Origin: Parcubacteria group bacterium
Lineage (GTDB): Bacteria > Patescibacteriota > Minisyncoccia > Minisyncoccales > JAGUVE01
Direction: 5' to 3'
DNA: 8,049 nucleotides
NCBI GenBank assembly: GCA_020063075.1
Contig: JAGUVE010000001.1
Coordinates: 1 to 8,049 of the forward strand
Part shown: piece by piece, positions 1-6,879 of the stretch
Position numbering within the stretch: position 1 is the first letter of the stretch
Layout of the letters: every line of letters begins with the position of its first letter
Translations under genes and position numbers: made by a program
The notes under the pieces: generated by a model
Databases searched by the model: none
What the model was told of the DNA's origin: nothing
What the model saw: the letters and a program-made list of their open reading frames with translations, nothing else

Positions 1-5
1 ATAAA

Positions 6-41
6 ATTACGAAAAATCTTCTAAAAAATTATTACGAAAAA
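6..41. repeat. Short direct repeat ATTACGAAAAA upstream of mfd
   Basis: The 11-base word ATTACGAAAAA occurs at 6-16 and again at 31-41, 25 bases apart, in the A-rich leader of mfd. It may be a chance repeat in low-complexity sequence or part of a regulatory site. The rest of 1-65 shows no clear promoter or ribosome site. Confidence 0.4.
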
Positions 42-65
42 GTCAAAAATATGAAATAAGTTTTA

Positions 66-2033
66 ATGCTCAAAGTTCAAGTGTCATTTTTGGACAAGGT
101 TTTGGTTTGCGGTATCACCCCCTACTTTTTGGAAAAGGGTGCTCTTTGGTTTGAGCAGAACATAAACAAAATTCTTGAGGCGAGAAAAACCCAGTCTTTT
201 TTTGAGGAAAACACGATTTTTCTGGAAAAGAATCAGTCCTGTAATCTGTCCCAACTTTTACGGAAATTGGACGAAATGGGGTATGAAAAGGTTTTGGATG
301 TTTCGGAAATGGGCGAATTTGCACAAAGAGGAGGGGTTATTGATGTGTTTCCCGTAAATTTGAATTTTGCCGCGCGGCTTGAATTTTTTGGAAACCGGAT
401 TGAAAACCTGCAAAAACTGCCGATTGAAATCGCGGATGAAAAGAAAGCTAAAGAAATTTTAAAAAAACGGCTGAAATCCCAAAGATTATTTTCCGACTTA
501 AAAGGGTTAAGACCGGGCGATTATCTTGTTCACCTTGACCACGGCATAGGAATTTACACGGGTCAAAAAAAGATTAACGAAGAAAATTATTACCAAATTG
601 AATATGCCGATGGCGACAAACTTTATGTACCGCTGGGCCTGGAAAGAAAGCTTTCAAAATATATCGGCTTTGTTGAACCGAAAATCTCGCGGCTCAGCAC
701 TTTAACTTGGCAGAGAACAAAGAAAAAAATTAAAGAAGATGTTGAGAAACTGGCAAAAGAACTGCTGGAAATATACGCCAAAAGAGAGGTAAGTTCCCGA
801 CCGGCATATCTGCCCGACGACGAAATAGACGCCAAGCTGGCAAGCTCCTTCTCGTACGAAACGACTCCTGACCAGACGGAAGCAATCAAAGACATTAAAA
901 ACGATTTGGAAAAAGAAAAACCGATGGACCGGCTCGTCTGCGGCGATGTGGGGTTTGGTAAAACCGAGGTTGCTTTGCGGACAATGGTCAAGGCGGTCAA
1001 GTCGGGGCATCAGGCGCTGCTCCTTTGCCCGACAACGATTTTGGCAAACCAGCACTTTCAAAATTTCAAAGAAAGATTGAAAGACCTGCCGCTCAGAATT
1101 GCTTTGCTTTCACGCCTACAATCAAAAAAAGAACAAAAAGAAATAATTAAAGATATAAAAGAAGGCAAAATAGATATTGTCATCGGCACTCATCGCGCCC
1201 TGTCTTCGGATGTTGAATTTGAAAATTTATCGCTGTTGGTTCTTGACGACGAGCAGAGATTTGGAGTCAAACAAAAAGAAAAATTCAAAAAATTCAGGGC
1301 ATCTTTGGATATTTTATCTCTTTCGGCCACGCCAATTCCCCGCACCTTTTACTTGGCTCTGTCCTCGTTAAAAGACATCAGCATAATTCAGACGCCGCCG
1401 CCCGGGCGATTACCGGTCAAAACCTCAGTACTGCCTTTTTCGGAAAAGATTATCAAAAATGCGATTGAGCAAGAAATAAAAAGAGGCGGTCAGGTTTATT
1501 ATCTGCACAATCGCGTGGAGACAATGGCGGCAGTAAAAAATTTTCTGACAGATTTGACAGGGTATTTTAAACCGGAAATAAAATACGGTTTGGCTCACGG
1601 CCGACTGAACGAAAAAGAATTGGTGAGGATAATGAACGCTTTTCAAAAAAAAGAAATTGATGTTCTCGTCGCCACCACCATCATTGAAAACGGGATTGAT
1701 TTGCCCAATGTCAACACATTGATTGTCGCTGACGCAACGAAACTTGGCTTGGCTCAGGCATATCAAATCAGGGGCAGAATCGGCCGAAGCCATATTCAGG
1801 CCTTTGCCTATTTTCTCTACGGCGGCCATTTGACGGAAAAAGCGGGCGAAAGATTAGCCGCGCTGAAAGAAGCCGAAGATCTCGGCTCCGGCTACAAAAT
1901 CGCAATGAAGGACTTGGAAATAAGAGGCGCCGGCAACATCTTGGGCAGAGAACAATCCGGCAACATAAACCGAGTGGGCTTAAATCTCTACTATCAGATG
2001 CTGTCTGAAAGCATAGAAAAATTGAAAAGCTAA
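66..2033 (+). CDS. mfd: Compact transcription-repair coupling factor (Mfd), lacking domain 1a, most of D1b/D3, and D7
   Basis: Mfd is a dsDNA translocase that pushes stalled RNA polymerase off lesions and recruits UvrA for nucleotide excision repair. Residues ~60-110 match the UvrB-like domain 2 (GEFAQRGG at 83-90, RLEFF at 104-108). Residues ~147-205 are the CarD-like RNA polymerase interaction domain (PGDYLVHLDHGIGIY). The motor follows: Walker A GDVGFGKT 293-300, DEAH-type box DDEQ 394-397 (DEEQ is usual), SATPIPRT 420-427, and motif VI QIRGRIGRS 567-575. The TRG-like segment ends near 645. The RNA polymerase interaction domain separates it from RecG. At 655 aa it is far shorter than typical Mfd (about 1,100-1,200): domain 1a, most of D1b/D3 and the whole of D7 are absent. 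ATG 66 is the first start after an in-frame TAA at 57-59, and no Shine-Dalgarno precedes it, so the N-terminus is uncertain. It converges on ligA, with overlapping stop codons. Confidence 0.93.
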   Translation: MLKVQVSFLDKVLVCGITPYFLEKGALWFEQNINKILEARKTQSFFEENTIFLEKNQSCNLSQLLRKLDEMGYEKVLDVSEMGEFAQRGGVIDVFPVNLNFAARLEFFGNRIENLQKLPIEIADEKKAKEILKKRLKSQRLFSDLKGLRPGDYLVHLDHGIGIYTGQKKINEENYYQIEYADGDKLYVPLGLERKLSKYIGFVEPKISRLSTLTWQRTKKKIKEDVEKLAKELLEIYAKREVSSRPAYLPDDEIDAKLASSFSYETTPDQTEAIKDIKNDLEKEKPMDRLVCGDVGFGKTEVALRTMVKAVKSGHQALLLCPTTILANQHFQNFKERLKDLPLRIALLSRLQSKKEQKEIIKDIKEGKIDIVIGTHRALSSDVEFENLSLLVLDDEQRFGVKQKEKFKKFRASLDILSLSATPIPRTFYLALSSLKDISIIQTPPPGRLPVKTSVLPFSEKIIKNAIEQEIKRGGQVYYLHNRVETMAAVKNFLTDLTGYFKPEIKYGLAHGRLNEKELVRIMNAFQKKEIDVLVATTIIENGIDLPNVNTLIVADATKLGLAQAYQIRGRIGRSHIQAFAYFLYGGHLTEKAGERLAALKEAEDLGSGYKIAMKDLEIRGAGNILGREQSGNINRVGLNLYYQMLSESIEKLKS

Positions 2034-4087
2034 TTTTTTATCAATTTTAAAAATTCTTTTTCATTGATTATTTTCACGCCCAATTTCTTGGCTCGCTCGT
2101 ATTTTGAGCCGGGGGCTTTACCGGCGACAACATAGTCGGTTTTTTTGGAAACCGATTCTGAAATATCGCCGCCCAAAAGCCGGATTTTCTCTTTTGCCTC
2201 TTCCCTGCTCACTGATTCCAAACCCCCGGTTAAAACAAAAGTTTTTCCTTTCAGGGGCTGGCGTCTCGGTTTTTTTTCCTCAATTATTTTAACTCCGACC
2301 TCAATAAGTTTTTCAACAAATTTCAAATTTCTCTTTTCTTGGAAAAAATCGTAAATTGATTTTCCGACAATGGGCCCCACATCCCTTATTTTTTGCAATT
2401 CCTCAAGAGAAGCGCTTTTTAATTTTCCGAGTGTTTCAAAACGCTCAGCCAAGTCCTGGGCTGTTTCCACGCCCACATTTCGGATGCCCAAGGCATAAAT
2501 AAAATTTGGCAGAGTAATTCTCTTTTTTGACTGAATGGCAGAAATTAAATTCTGGGCTGATTTTTCGGCAAACCTTTCCAAAGGAGTAAGGTCGCCTTCT
2601 TTCAATAAAAACAAATCGGCCGGGTCGGAAACCAAACCCTCGTCAACCAGCCGGTCTATGATTTTGGGGCCCAAACCGATGATGTCAAAACCAGTTCCCG
2701 AAACAAAGTGATAAAAATACTCTCTTTCCCGCGCTCGGCATTTTGAATTTTTGCAGCGTAAAATTACTTCGGCCTCGGCCTTCGCTAATTTTGTTCCGCA
2801 AACCGGGCAATTTTTCGGCATTTTAAACTCCTTTTCTTTGCCGGTTCTCAGTTCCGGCAAGACCTTAATAACATGGGGTATCACGTCCCCCGACCGGCCG
2901 ACAATAACCGTGTCGCCGATTTCTAATCCCAGCCGCTTTATTTCGTCTTCATTGTGCAAGCTTGCCCGGGAGATGGTAACGCCGCCGATTTCAACCGGTT
3001 TTAAAACAGCCAAGGGGGTCATCGCCCCGGTTCTGCCAACGTGAACTTCTATGTCTTCAACAATTGTCGTTGCCTGCTTTGGCGAAAATTTAAAAGCCCG
3101 AACCCCGCGGGGGCTTTTGCCCACCACCCCTAATTTTTGGAAAAGAGAATTGTCGTCGATGTTTACCACCACTCCATCAATCTGAAAATGATATTTTTCC
3201 CGCTTTTCTGCCGCCTCTTTCCAAAAATCCGCCGCCTCCTCTAAATTCCGGCATTCTTTGCCGGGGTCGGTTTTAAATCCCAAAACCGGCAAGAGCATAT
3301 GCTCCTCTGAATGTTTTTTTTGCCCCAAATCCGCAACAATATCGTAAGCCAAAAATTTCAGAGGTCTTGAAGCGGCTAATTTCGGGTCCAACTGCCGAAT
3401 GGAGCCGGCCGATAAATTTCTGGGATTGGCGAATGTCTTTTCTCCTTTTTTCTCCAGTTCTCTGTTTAATTTTTCAAAGTCCCTTACATTCATATATACT
3501 TCCCCGCGAATCTCCATCTCTCCCTTCTTAATTTGCTTTTCAACTTCCTCCACTAAATTTTTAATGGCCGGAGACAAATTAGTTTTTCTGATTTCCAGTT
3601 TCAACGGAATTGATTCAATTGTCTTTAAATTTTGGGTAACATCCTCCCCTACTTTTCCGTCTCCTCTGGTTGAACCAACTTTGAAAATCCCTTTTTCATA
3701 AATCAAAGAAATAGCAAAACCGTCAACTTTTAATTCGGCAAAATACTCCAAACTTACGCCGGGCATCAATCTTTTAAGATAATCTTCCCAGTCGCTCAAT
3801 TCTTCGGCTGAAAAAACATCCTCCATTGAAAGCATTAAGGTTTTGTGTCCGATTTTTTTAAAGCCGGCCAATGGTTTTCCGCCCACCCTTTGGGTCGGAG
3901 AGTCGGGGGTAATAAACTCCGGAAATTGCTGTTCAAGTTTGTAAAGTTCGTGTTTTAAAGAATCCAAAGCCGCGTCAGAAATCTCCTGCCTGTCCAAGAC
4001 ATGATATAAATAGCGATGATGAGAAATGACCTTTTTCAGTTTTTCAATTCTCTTTTTTGCCTCAGCTTTGGTTATACTCTCTGACAT
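2030..4087 (-). CDS. ligA: NAD+-dependent DNA ligase LigA
   Basis: LigA seals nicks in duplex DNA using NAD+, joining Okazaki fragments and finishing repair. The 685-aa protein has the standard full length and domain order. Domain Ia holds YLYHV at 26-30. The adenylation domain has catalytic K120 in KVDG, the RGD segment at 141-143, EIRGE 192-196, NPRN 221-224, R231 and AFKF 331-334. An OB fold follows. The zinc finger uses C427, C430, C445 and C450. Helix-hairpin-helix repeats lie at ~465-590, and a BRCT domain at ~612-685. Two positions differ from residues reported essential in E. coli LigA: Leu41 in place of Tyr35, and Asn309 in place of Lys290 (IDGVVVN). The start is ATG, with only a weak AAGG-containing ribosome site upstream. 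The gene sits behind the terminator at 4167-4210, so it is probably transcribed on its own. Its TAG stop overlaps the mfd stop. Confidence 0.97.
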   Translation of the reverse strand: MSESITKAEAKKRIEKLKKVISHHRYLYHVLDRQEISDAALDSLKHELYKLEQQFPEFITPDSPTQRVGGKPLAGFKKIGHKTLMLSMEDVFSAEELSDWEDYLKRLMPGVSLEYFAELKVDGFAISLIYEKGIFKVGSTRGDGKVGEDVTQNLKTIESIPLKLEIRKTNLSPAIKNLVEEVEKQIKKGEMEIRGEVYMNVRDFEKLNRELEKKGEKTFANPRNLSAGSIRQLDPKLAASRPLKFLAYDIVADLGQKKHSEEHMLLPVLGFKTDPGKECRNLEEAADFWKEAAEKREKYHFQIDGVVVNIDDNSLFQKLGVVGKSPRGVRAFKFSPKQATTIVEDIEVHVGRTGAMTPLAVLKPVEIGGVTISRASLHNEDEIKRLGLEIGDTVIVGRSGDVIPHVIKVLPELRTGKEKEFKMPKNCPVCGTKLAKAEAEVILRCKNSKCRAREREYFYHFVSGTGFDIIGLGPKIIDRLVDEGLVSDPADLFLLKEGDLTPLERFAEKSAQNLISAIQSKKRITLPNFIYALGIRNVGVETAQDLAERFETLGKLKSASLEELQKIRDVGPIVGKSIYDFFQEKRNLKFVEKLIEVGVKIIEEKKPRRQPLKGKTFVLTGGLESVSREEAKEKIRLLGGDISESVSKKTDYVVAGKAPGSKYERAKKLGVKIINEKEFLKLIKN

Positions 4088-4166
4088 ATTTTATAATTCT
4101 TACCTTTTGAAAAAACCATATTGACAAAATTTGGCGATAGGAATAATCTATAACTAGAATCTACAG

Positions 4167-4210
4167 GAAAAAGCACCTCTTAAGGTTTCGTCCTTTGGCG
4201 GTGCTTTTTC
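4167..4210 (-). terminator. Rho-independent terminator after the NYN gene
   Basis: A perfect 11-bp inverted repeat (GAAAAAGCACC at 4167-4177 with GGTGCTTTTTC at 4200-4210) encloses a 22-nt loop. The loop can form a second small stem (AAGG/CCTT). On the - strand the 5' arm begins inside the TGA stop of the NYN gene, and the 3' arm ends in five T, as expected for an operon terminator. The + strand also ends in a T run, so the hairpin could work in both directions, but no + strand gene runs into it. Confidence 0.8.
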
Positions 4211-4706
4211 ATTTTATAGTTTTATATTCCAACTTCCCGCGCAAATTATCCATAAATACAATTTTTTCTTTTGCTGATTTCTTAAGCAAGCTAGAGCAGG
4301 TTCTATTATAAGAACTCATTACCAAACGGAGTTTTTTGTGCTCATAAAGATATTTAACCAACGAATAGAAATCGCCGTCGCTTGAAACAATAATCGCTTT
4401 ATCGTAGTTATTGAAATCTATCATCGCTTGCAATACTAAATCGGCGTCTATATTACCTTTAGCATGACCGTCTTTATCTGGAATCGTCGGCTTTAAAACC
4501 AATATATATCCTGCCTTTTGGAGAGAAGAATATAAATCTTGATTTGTGGGAATATACCCAACAAACATATACGCGGTAGAAGTATTATATTTTTCAGTTA
4601 AATATGTTCTAAATTTTATCCAATCTAATTTCCAGCCTAAAGCTTCAATTCCTAAATTTAGATTGTTGCCGTCTATAAACGCGAAATTATTTTCTTTTTG
4701 TTGCAT
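4209..4706 (-). CDS. NYN-domain protein (LabA/DUF88-like), predicted RNase
   Basis: This 165-aa protein is almost entirely one NYN domain, a PIN-like fold with a metal-dependent nuclease site. The acidic motifs appear in order: FIDGNNL with D12, N14 and N15; NIDADL with D87 and D89; and SSDGDF with D110 and D112. The KGNIDADL and SSDGDFYSLVKYL patterns are typical of LabA-like DUF88 proteins. Family members are thought to act on RNA; the substrate here cannot be read from sequence. It is the last gene of the - strand run and its TGA overlaps the terminator arm. The ATG at 4706 is chosen because the next in-frame codon block upstream ends in a TGA (4722-4724); its ribosome site (AAGGCGGG) is weak. 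Co-transcription with the R-M genes suggests a defence or housekeeping passenger role, which is inference. Confidence 0.85.
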   Translation of the reverse strand: MQQKENNFAFIDGNNLNLGIEALGWKLDWIKFRTYLTEKYNTSTAYMFVGYIPTNQDLYSSLQKAGYILVLKPTIPDKDGHAKGNIDADLVLQAMIDFNNYDKAIIVSSDGDFYSLVKYLYEHKKLRLVMSSYNRTCSSLLKKSAKEKIVFMDNLRGKLEYKTIK

Positions 4707-4721
4707 AATTTTTGCCCGCCT

Positions 4722-4802
4722 TCACTCCTGTCCCGTAGGGTCGCAAAGCAACTCCTTAGGGGTTAAATTGCGGAGTAATTTGTTCGGGGTTGGCCAAGAC
4801 AT
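4722..4802 (-). other. 26-codon open frame in phase with and just upstream of the NYN gene
   Basis: The 104-bp gap between two operon genes holds an ATG-started frame that begins 8 nt after the previous stop and ends in TGA 15 nt before the NYN ATG. It is in the same frame as the NYN gene, so a single TGA separates it from a longer N-terminus. The predicted peptide has PNKLLRNLTPKELL followed by CDPTGQE. The segment is noticeably richer in G+C than its flanks. It has no Shine-Dalgarno of its own. It may be a leader peptide, a decayed N-terminal extension, a dispersed intergenic repeat, or chance. Confidence 0.25.
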
Positions 4803-4810
4803 GATTGATA

Positions 4811-5416
4811 TTATTTTAACAATTTTCTGAGACGCCGATCTTCAAAATTCTTGATATCTTCGTATTCAACCCAAAAATCAGTGCTTCTACTTTTTCTTTT
4901 CTGCCCGTTGTATCGTCTAAAATATTTCTTACCGAATACTGATTTTGCTTTTTTATCTGAAAGAGTAAAAAATTGTGGTGTATGATTTTTTAGCCACGCC
5001 TCAACATTTACAAAAATATAAAACAGATTGTGGGTATAGCCGGCACTTAACGATACGAGCTGTCTTGAATTCTCTTTAATTTTTACGTCGCAAAAGTTTT
5101 TTGCATGCTGCCTTACCCACTTTGGCTTATTATCTTTATCGTAGACTGTTGTGGCCTTGGCATCTATTTGTATTGTTCTTCCGTTCAATGTTAATTCAAG
5201 ATCCCATCTTTTATTGGCGCTACCGGCATAAATAATCTTATTATCCAATTTTGAACAGAGATTAGCTTTGTAGGTATCTAAAAGCTGTTTTAAGACTAAT
5301 AGTTCTCCAATAAAACCACGATCAAATGGTTTACCGCATAATTTCCGGAATTTCCAACAATCGTCTAGTAATTTTTCGGTTGAATTTTCCCATCCCTTAA
5401 ACTCTTTGTTTTTCAT
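4811..5416 (-). CDS. Uncharacterised protein with a probable PD-(D/E)XK nuclease core
   Basis: I do not recognise the family of this 201-aa protein. Its first half fits the restriction-endonuclease-like fold: a helix with RGFIGELL (E38), then a strand with WDLEL (D72), then IQIDAKAT (D85 and K87). This gives the E, D, D-x-K order of a PD-(D/E)XK active site with Asp in the E position. The second half is basic (KKYFRRYNGQKRKSR near 165-180), consistent with nucleic-acid binding. No signal peptide or membrane segment is seen. The ATG at 5416 is supported by AGGAG nine bases upstream. It lies 38 bp behind the 193-aa gene and is probably co-transcribed with it. The nuclease assignment rests on motif spacing alone; it might be a second restriction-type enzyme, an Mrr-like nuclease, or an unrelated protein. 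Confidence 0.6.
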   Translation of the reverse strand: MKNKEFKGWENSTEKLLDDCWKFRKLCGKPFDRGFIGELLVLKQLLDTYKANLCSKLDNKIIYAGSANKRWDLELTLNGRTIQIDAKATTVYDKDNKPKWVRQHAKNFCDVKIKENSRQLVSLSAGYTHNLFYIFVNVEAWLKNHTPQFFTLSDKKAKSVFGKKYFRRYNGQKRKSRSTDFWVEYEDIKNFEDRRLRKLLK

Positions 5417-5425
5417 AAATTTATT

Positions 5426-5430
5426 CTCCT
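5426..5430 (-). promoter_or_regulatory. Shine-Dalgarno for the 201-aa gene
   Basis: AGGAG on the - strand lies nine bases before the ATG at 5416. It fixes that start and shows that this genome uses canonical ribosome sites in this operon. Confidence 0.75.
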
Positions 5431-5454
5431 AATTTTTTTGTTGACCAAGTCATA

Positions 5455-6036
5455 TTATTTTTGTTCCAAAAGTTTCCTGAAGACCGCTCCGTAATCTCCG
5501 TCGCCATATTTGGTGCCTACAATATCGTTATCTTTCAACATTGCATTCTTTACTGATTCCCAATCAGCTTTTTGAAATTTATTTTTATCAAAAAACTCTT
5601 TTATATCAGCAATAAAAAATTTCATAAACTCTAAGAATTGATTCATCTTTTCCGGATTTTGTAGTCCTCGCGCCAACGCGATTCTGTGTTCAAATAATTG
5701 CCACGGCTTTATATTGGCACACCAACCAATACTCCAAGTTATTTTTGGATAAAGAGTCATTGTTCTAAATCTTTCGTAATCTTCTTTAAAGTAAGTAAAC
5801 ATAACTTGATCTATCAAAATGGTGCCCGCCAGCGCCGATAGGAAATAACCCAACCTCTCTTTTGGGATATGCCCAAGATTATCCAGATTACTCTTTTGAT
5901 TTACAAAAAGCTCAACAATATGAAAATGTCCGTCTCCACCAAGAATAACTTTATTCAGAACTTCTTTTAAATCATCAAGGAATTTTTTGTAATAATAATC
6001 TTTCGGGTCCATATTATTTTGAATTTTGCTCAACAA
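5455..6036 (-). CDS. Uncharacterised 193-aa protein, TTG start
   Basis: I do not recognise this protein. It is soluble-looking and largely helical, with many aromatic residues (PKDYYYKKF near 11-19, GWCANIKPWQLF near 104-115). One moderately hydrophobic stretch at ~62-83 contains an Asp and is more likely a buried helix than a membrane span. The C-terminus has GTKYGDGDYGAVFRKLL. No helix-turn-helix, Walker or nuclease motif is evident. The start is placed at TTG 6036 because AAAGGAG lies seven bases upstream; the first ATG (6012) is about 30 bases from it. It follows the restriction endonuclease by 66 bp and precedes the 201-aa gene by 38 bp, so it probably belongs to the same transcript. A role as partner of the 201-aa protein is possible but unproven. 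Confidence 0.75.
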   Translation of the reverse strand: MLSKIQNNMDPKDYYYKKFLDDLKEVLNKVILGGDGHFHIVELFVNQKSNLDNLGHIPKERLGYFLSALAGTILIDQVMFTYFKEDYERFRTMTLYPKITWSIGWCANIKPWQLFEHRIALARGLQNPEKMNQFLEFMKFFIADIKEFFDKNKFQKADWESVKNAMLKDNDIVGTKYGDGDYGAVFRKLLEQK

Positions 6037-6042
6037 TCTTAA

Positions 6043-6050
6043 TCTCCTTT
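6043..6050 (-). promoter_or_regulatory. Shine-Dalgarno deciding the TTG start of the 193-aa gene
   Basis: AAAGGAGA on the - strand is ideally spaced (seven bases after GGAG) from TTG 6036. A second TTG follows directly. The next ATG is too far downstream to be served by this site. Confidence 0.7.
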
Positions 6051-6102
6051 GGCGTGAGGCTGTAGGGTTTATAAACGAGTTGGTCGATTTATTTATCGAT
6101 TT

Positions 6103-6879
6103 TTAAACTAAGTCTTTAATAAATTCTCCGAGCAATATGGCACTTAAGGCGACTCCTTTCGTTTTTTTAACTTTTTTATACGTATACGTATTGCTCTTAA
6201 ACCAAACTATCCCATCTAGAATCGCCACCCCTTCTATGTTTTTACCACTTATTTTTGTAATTTTTATCGCTCCGTCAAATTGATTATTTTGCGTCCCGCC
6301 GTAATCACTTAAAAATTTTGCCTCGCCGATTATAAATTTATTTTTAGCCCTAAGAATAAAATCAGGTCTCCTATTCAAACCCTTCAACCCTAATTCCCTA
6401 TCAGCAAATTGTTTTAATTTTTCATCGCTTCCTTTTAAAAAAACCGCTTCTTTACTTACTTTAAATGCTTTCTCTTCTAAAAATGGGTAGCCTATGCCTT
6501 GTAACCACTTTTGGAAGCTTTGGCCAAATTGTCGGGATGGGGATTTTGCCTGAATCACTAGCTTTAATAAATTATTAATTTTTATCGAAAAAAGTTTTCT
6601 CCCAATTCTATCTATCGTTTTTGGATTTTTTACGATTAAAAATGGATATTTCCTTAAGGAGGCAATATAAGGATCGTTGATTGGAAATTTTTTTAATTTA
6701 AAGAAGCTTTGAATCAAACCTACTTTATCTTTTTTGTTATAATTTTTTACAATATCCACCCTCGACTCTTTTAATAACTCTCGCATCTGCTCTTCGGAAA
6801 CCAGATAAATATCAAAAAGCAAATCGAGATAATTTTTTGTATTCGCTAAGTCTATACTTCTTTTAACCCATTTGTTCAT
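6103..6879 (-). CDS. Type II restriction endonuclease, PD-(D/E)XK fold
   Basis: This 258-aa protein is the likely cutting partner of the adjacent methyltransferase. The catalytic core is clear: RPDF at 171-174 (D173), then GEAK at 185-188 (E186, K188), a PD-x12-EAK arrangement. It is followed by FLSDYGGTQNNQF at 189-201, a Gln/Asn-rich stretch of the kind seen next to the active site in several type II enzymes. The N-terminal ~130 residues carry no motif I recognise and may hold the recognition and dimer surfaces. The length suits an orthodox homodimeric type II enzyme. Its ATG overlaps the methyltransferase TGA (ATGA), and it has no Shine-Dalgarno of its own, so translation is probably coupled to the methyltransferase. 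Modification enzyme would then be made first. The recognition site cannot be predicted from the sequence. Confidence 0.8.
   Translation of the reverse strand: MNKWVKRSIDLANTKNYLDLLFDIYLVSEEQMRELLKESRVDIVKNYNKKDKVGLIQSFFKLKKFPINDPYIASLRKYPFLIVKNPKTIDRIGRKLFSIKINNLLKLVIQAKSPSRQFGQSFQKWLQGIGYPFLEEKAFKVSKEAVFLKGSDEKLKQFADRELGLKGLNRRPDFILRAKNKFIIGEAKFLSDYGGTQNNQFDGAIKITKISGKNIEGVAILDGIVWFKSNTYTYKKVKKTKGVALSAILLGEFIKDLV

Noticed and set aside
623..1061. Antisense open frames inside mfd (623-1000 and 702-1061, - strand)
   Set aside because: They lie wholly within the strongly conserved Mfd coding frame, overlap each other in different frames and show no domain or ribosome site.
66..2033. RecG helicase as the identity of the + strand gene
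   Set aside because: The motor is similar, but the CarD-like domain at residues ~147-205 and the UvrB-like GEFAQRGG segment are Mfd-specific, and the RecG wedge domain is absent.
2751..3701. + strand open frames opposite ligA (2751-3044, 3399-3701)
   Set aside because: They are low-complexity Ser/Phe-rich shadows of the ligA frame without recognisable features.
4088..4140. Sigma70-like promoter for ligA (TTGTCA with TATAAA)
   Set aside because: The two boxes are about 26 bases apart and the TATAAA touches the start codon; no acceptable -10 at 16-18 bases was found.
4740..4775. Integron attC-like site (GTTAAAT matching GTTRRRY)
   Set aside because: There is no paired RYYYAAC core at the right spacing and no integrase; the short match is expected by chance.
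4209..4802. TGA read as glycine, joining the 26-codon frame to the NYN gene
   Set aside because: Under that code TGA would be frequent inside genes, but mfd and ligA run full length without it. The NYN gene itself ends in TGA at its terminator.
6084..6099. Hairpin TCGAT/ATCGA after the endonuclease gene as a terminator
   Set aside because: The stem is only 5 bp and A+T-rich, with no T run on the - strand side, and the next gene follows with a good ribosome site.
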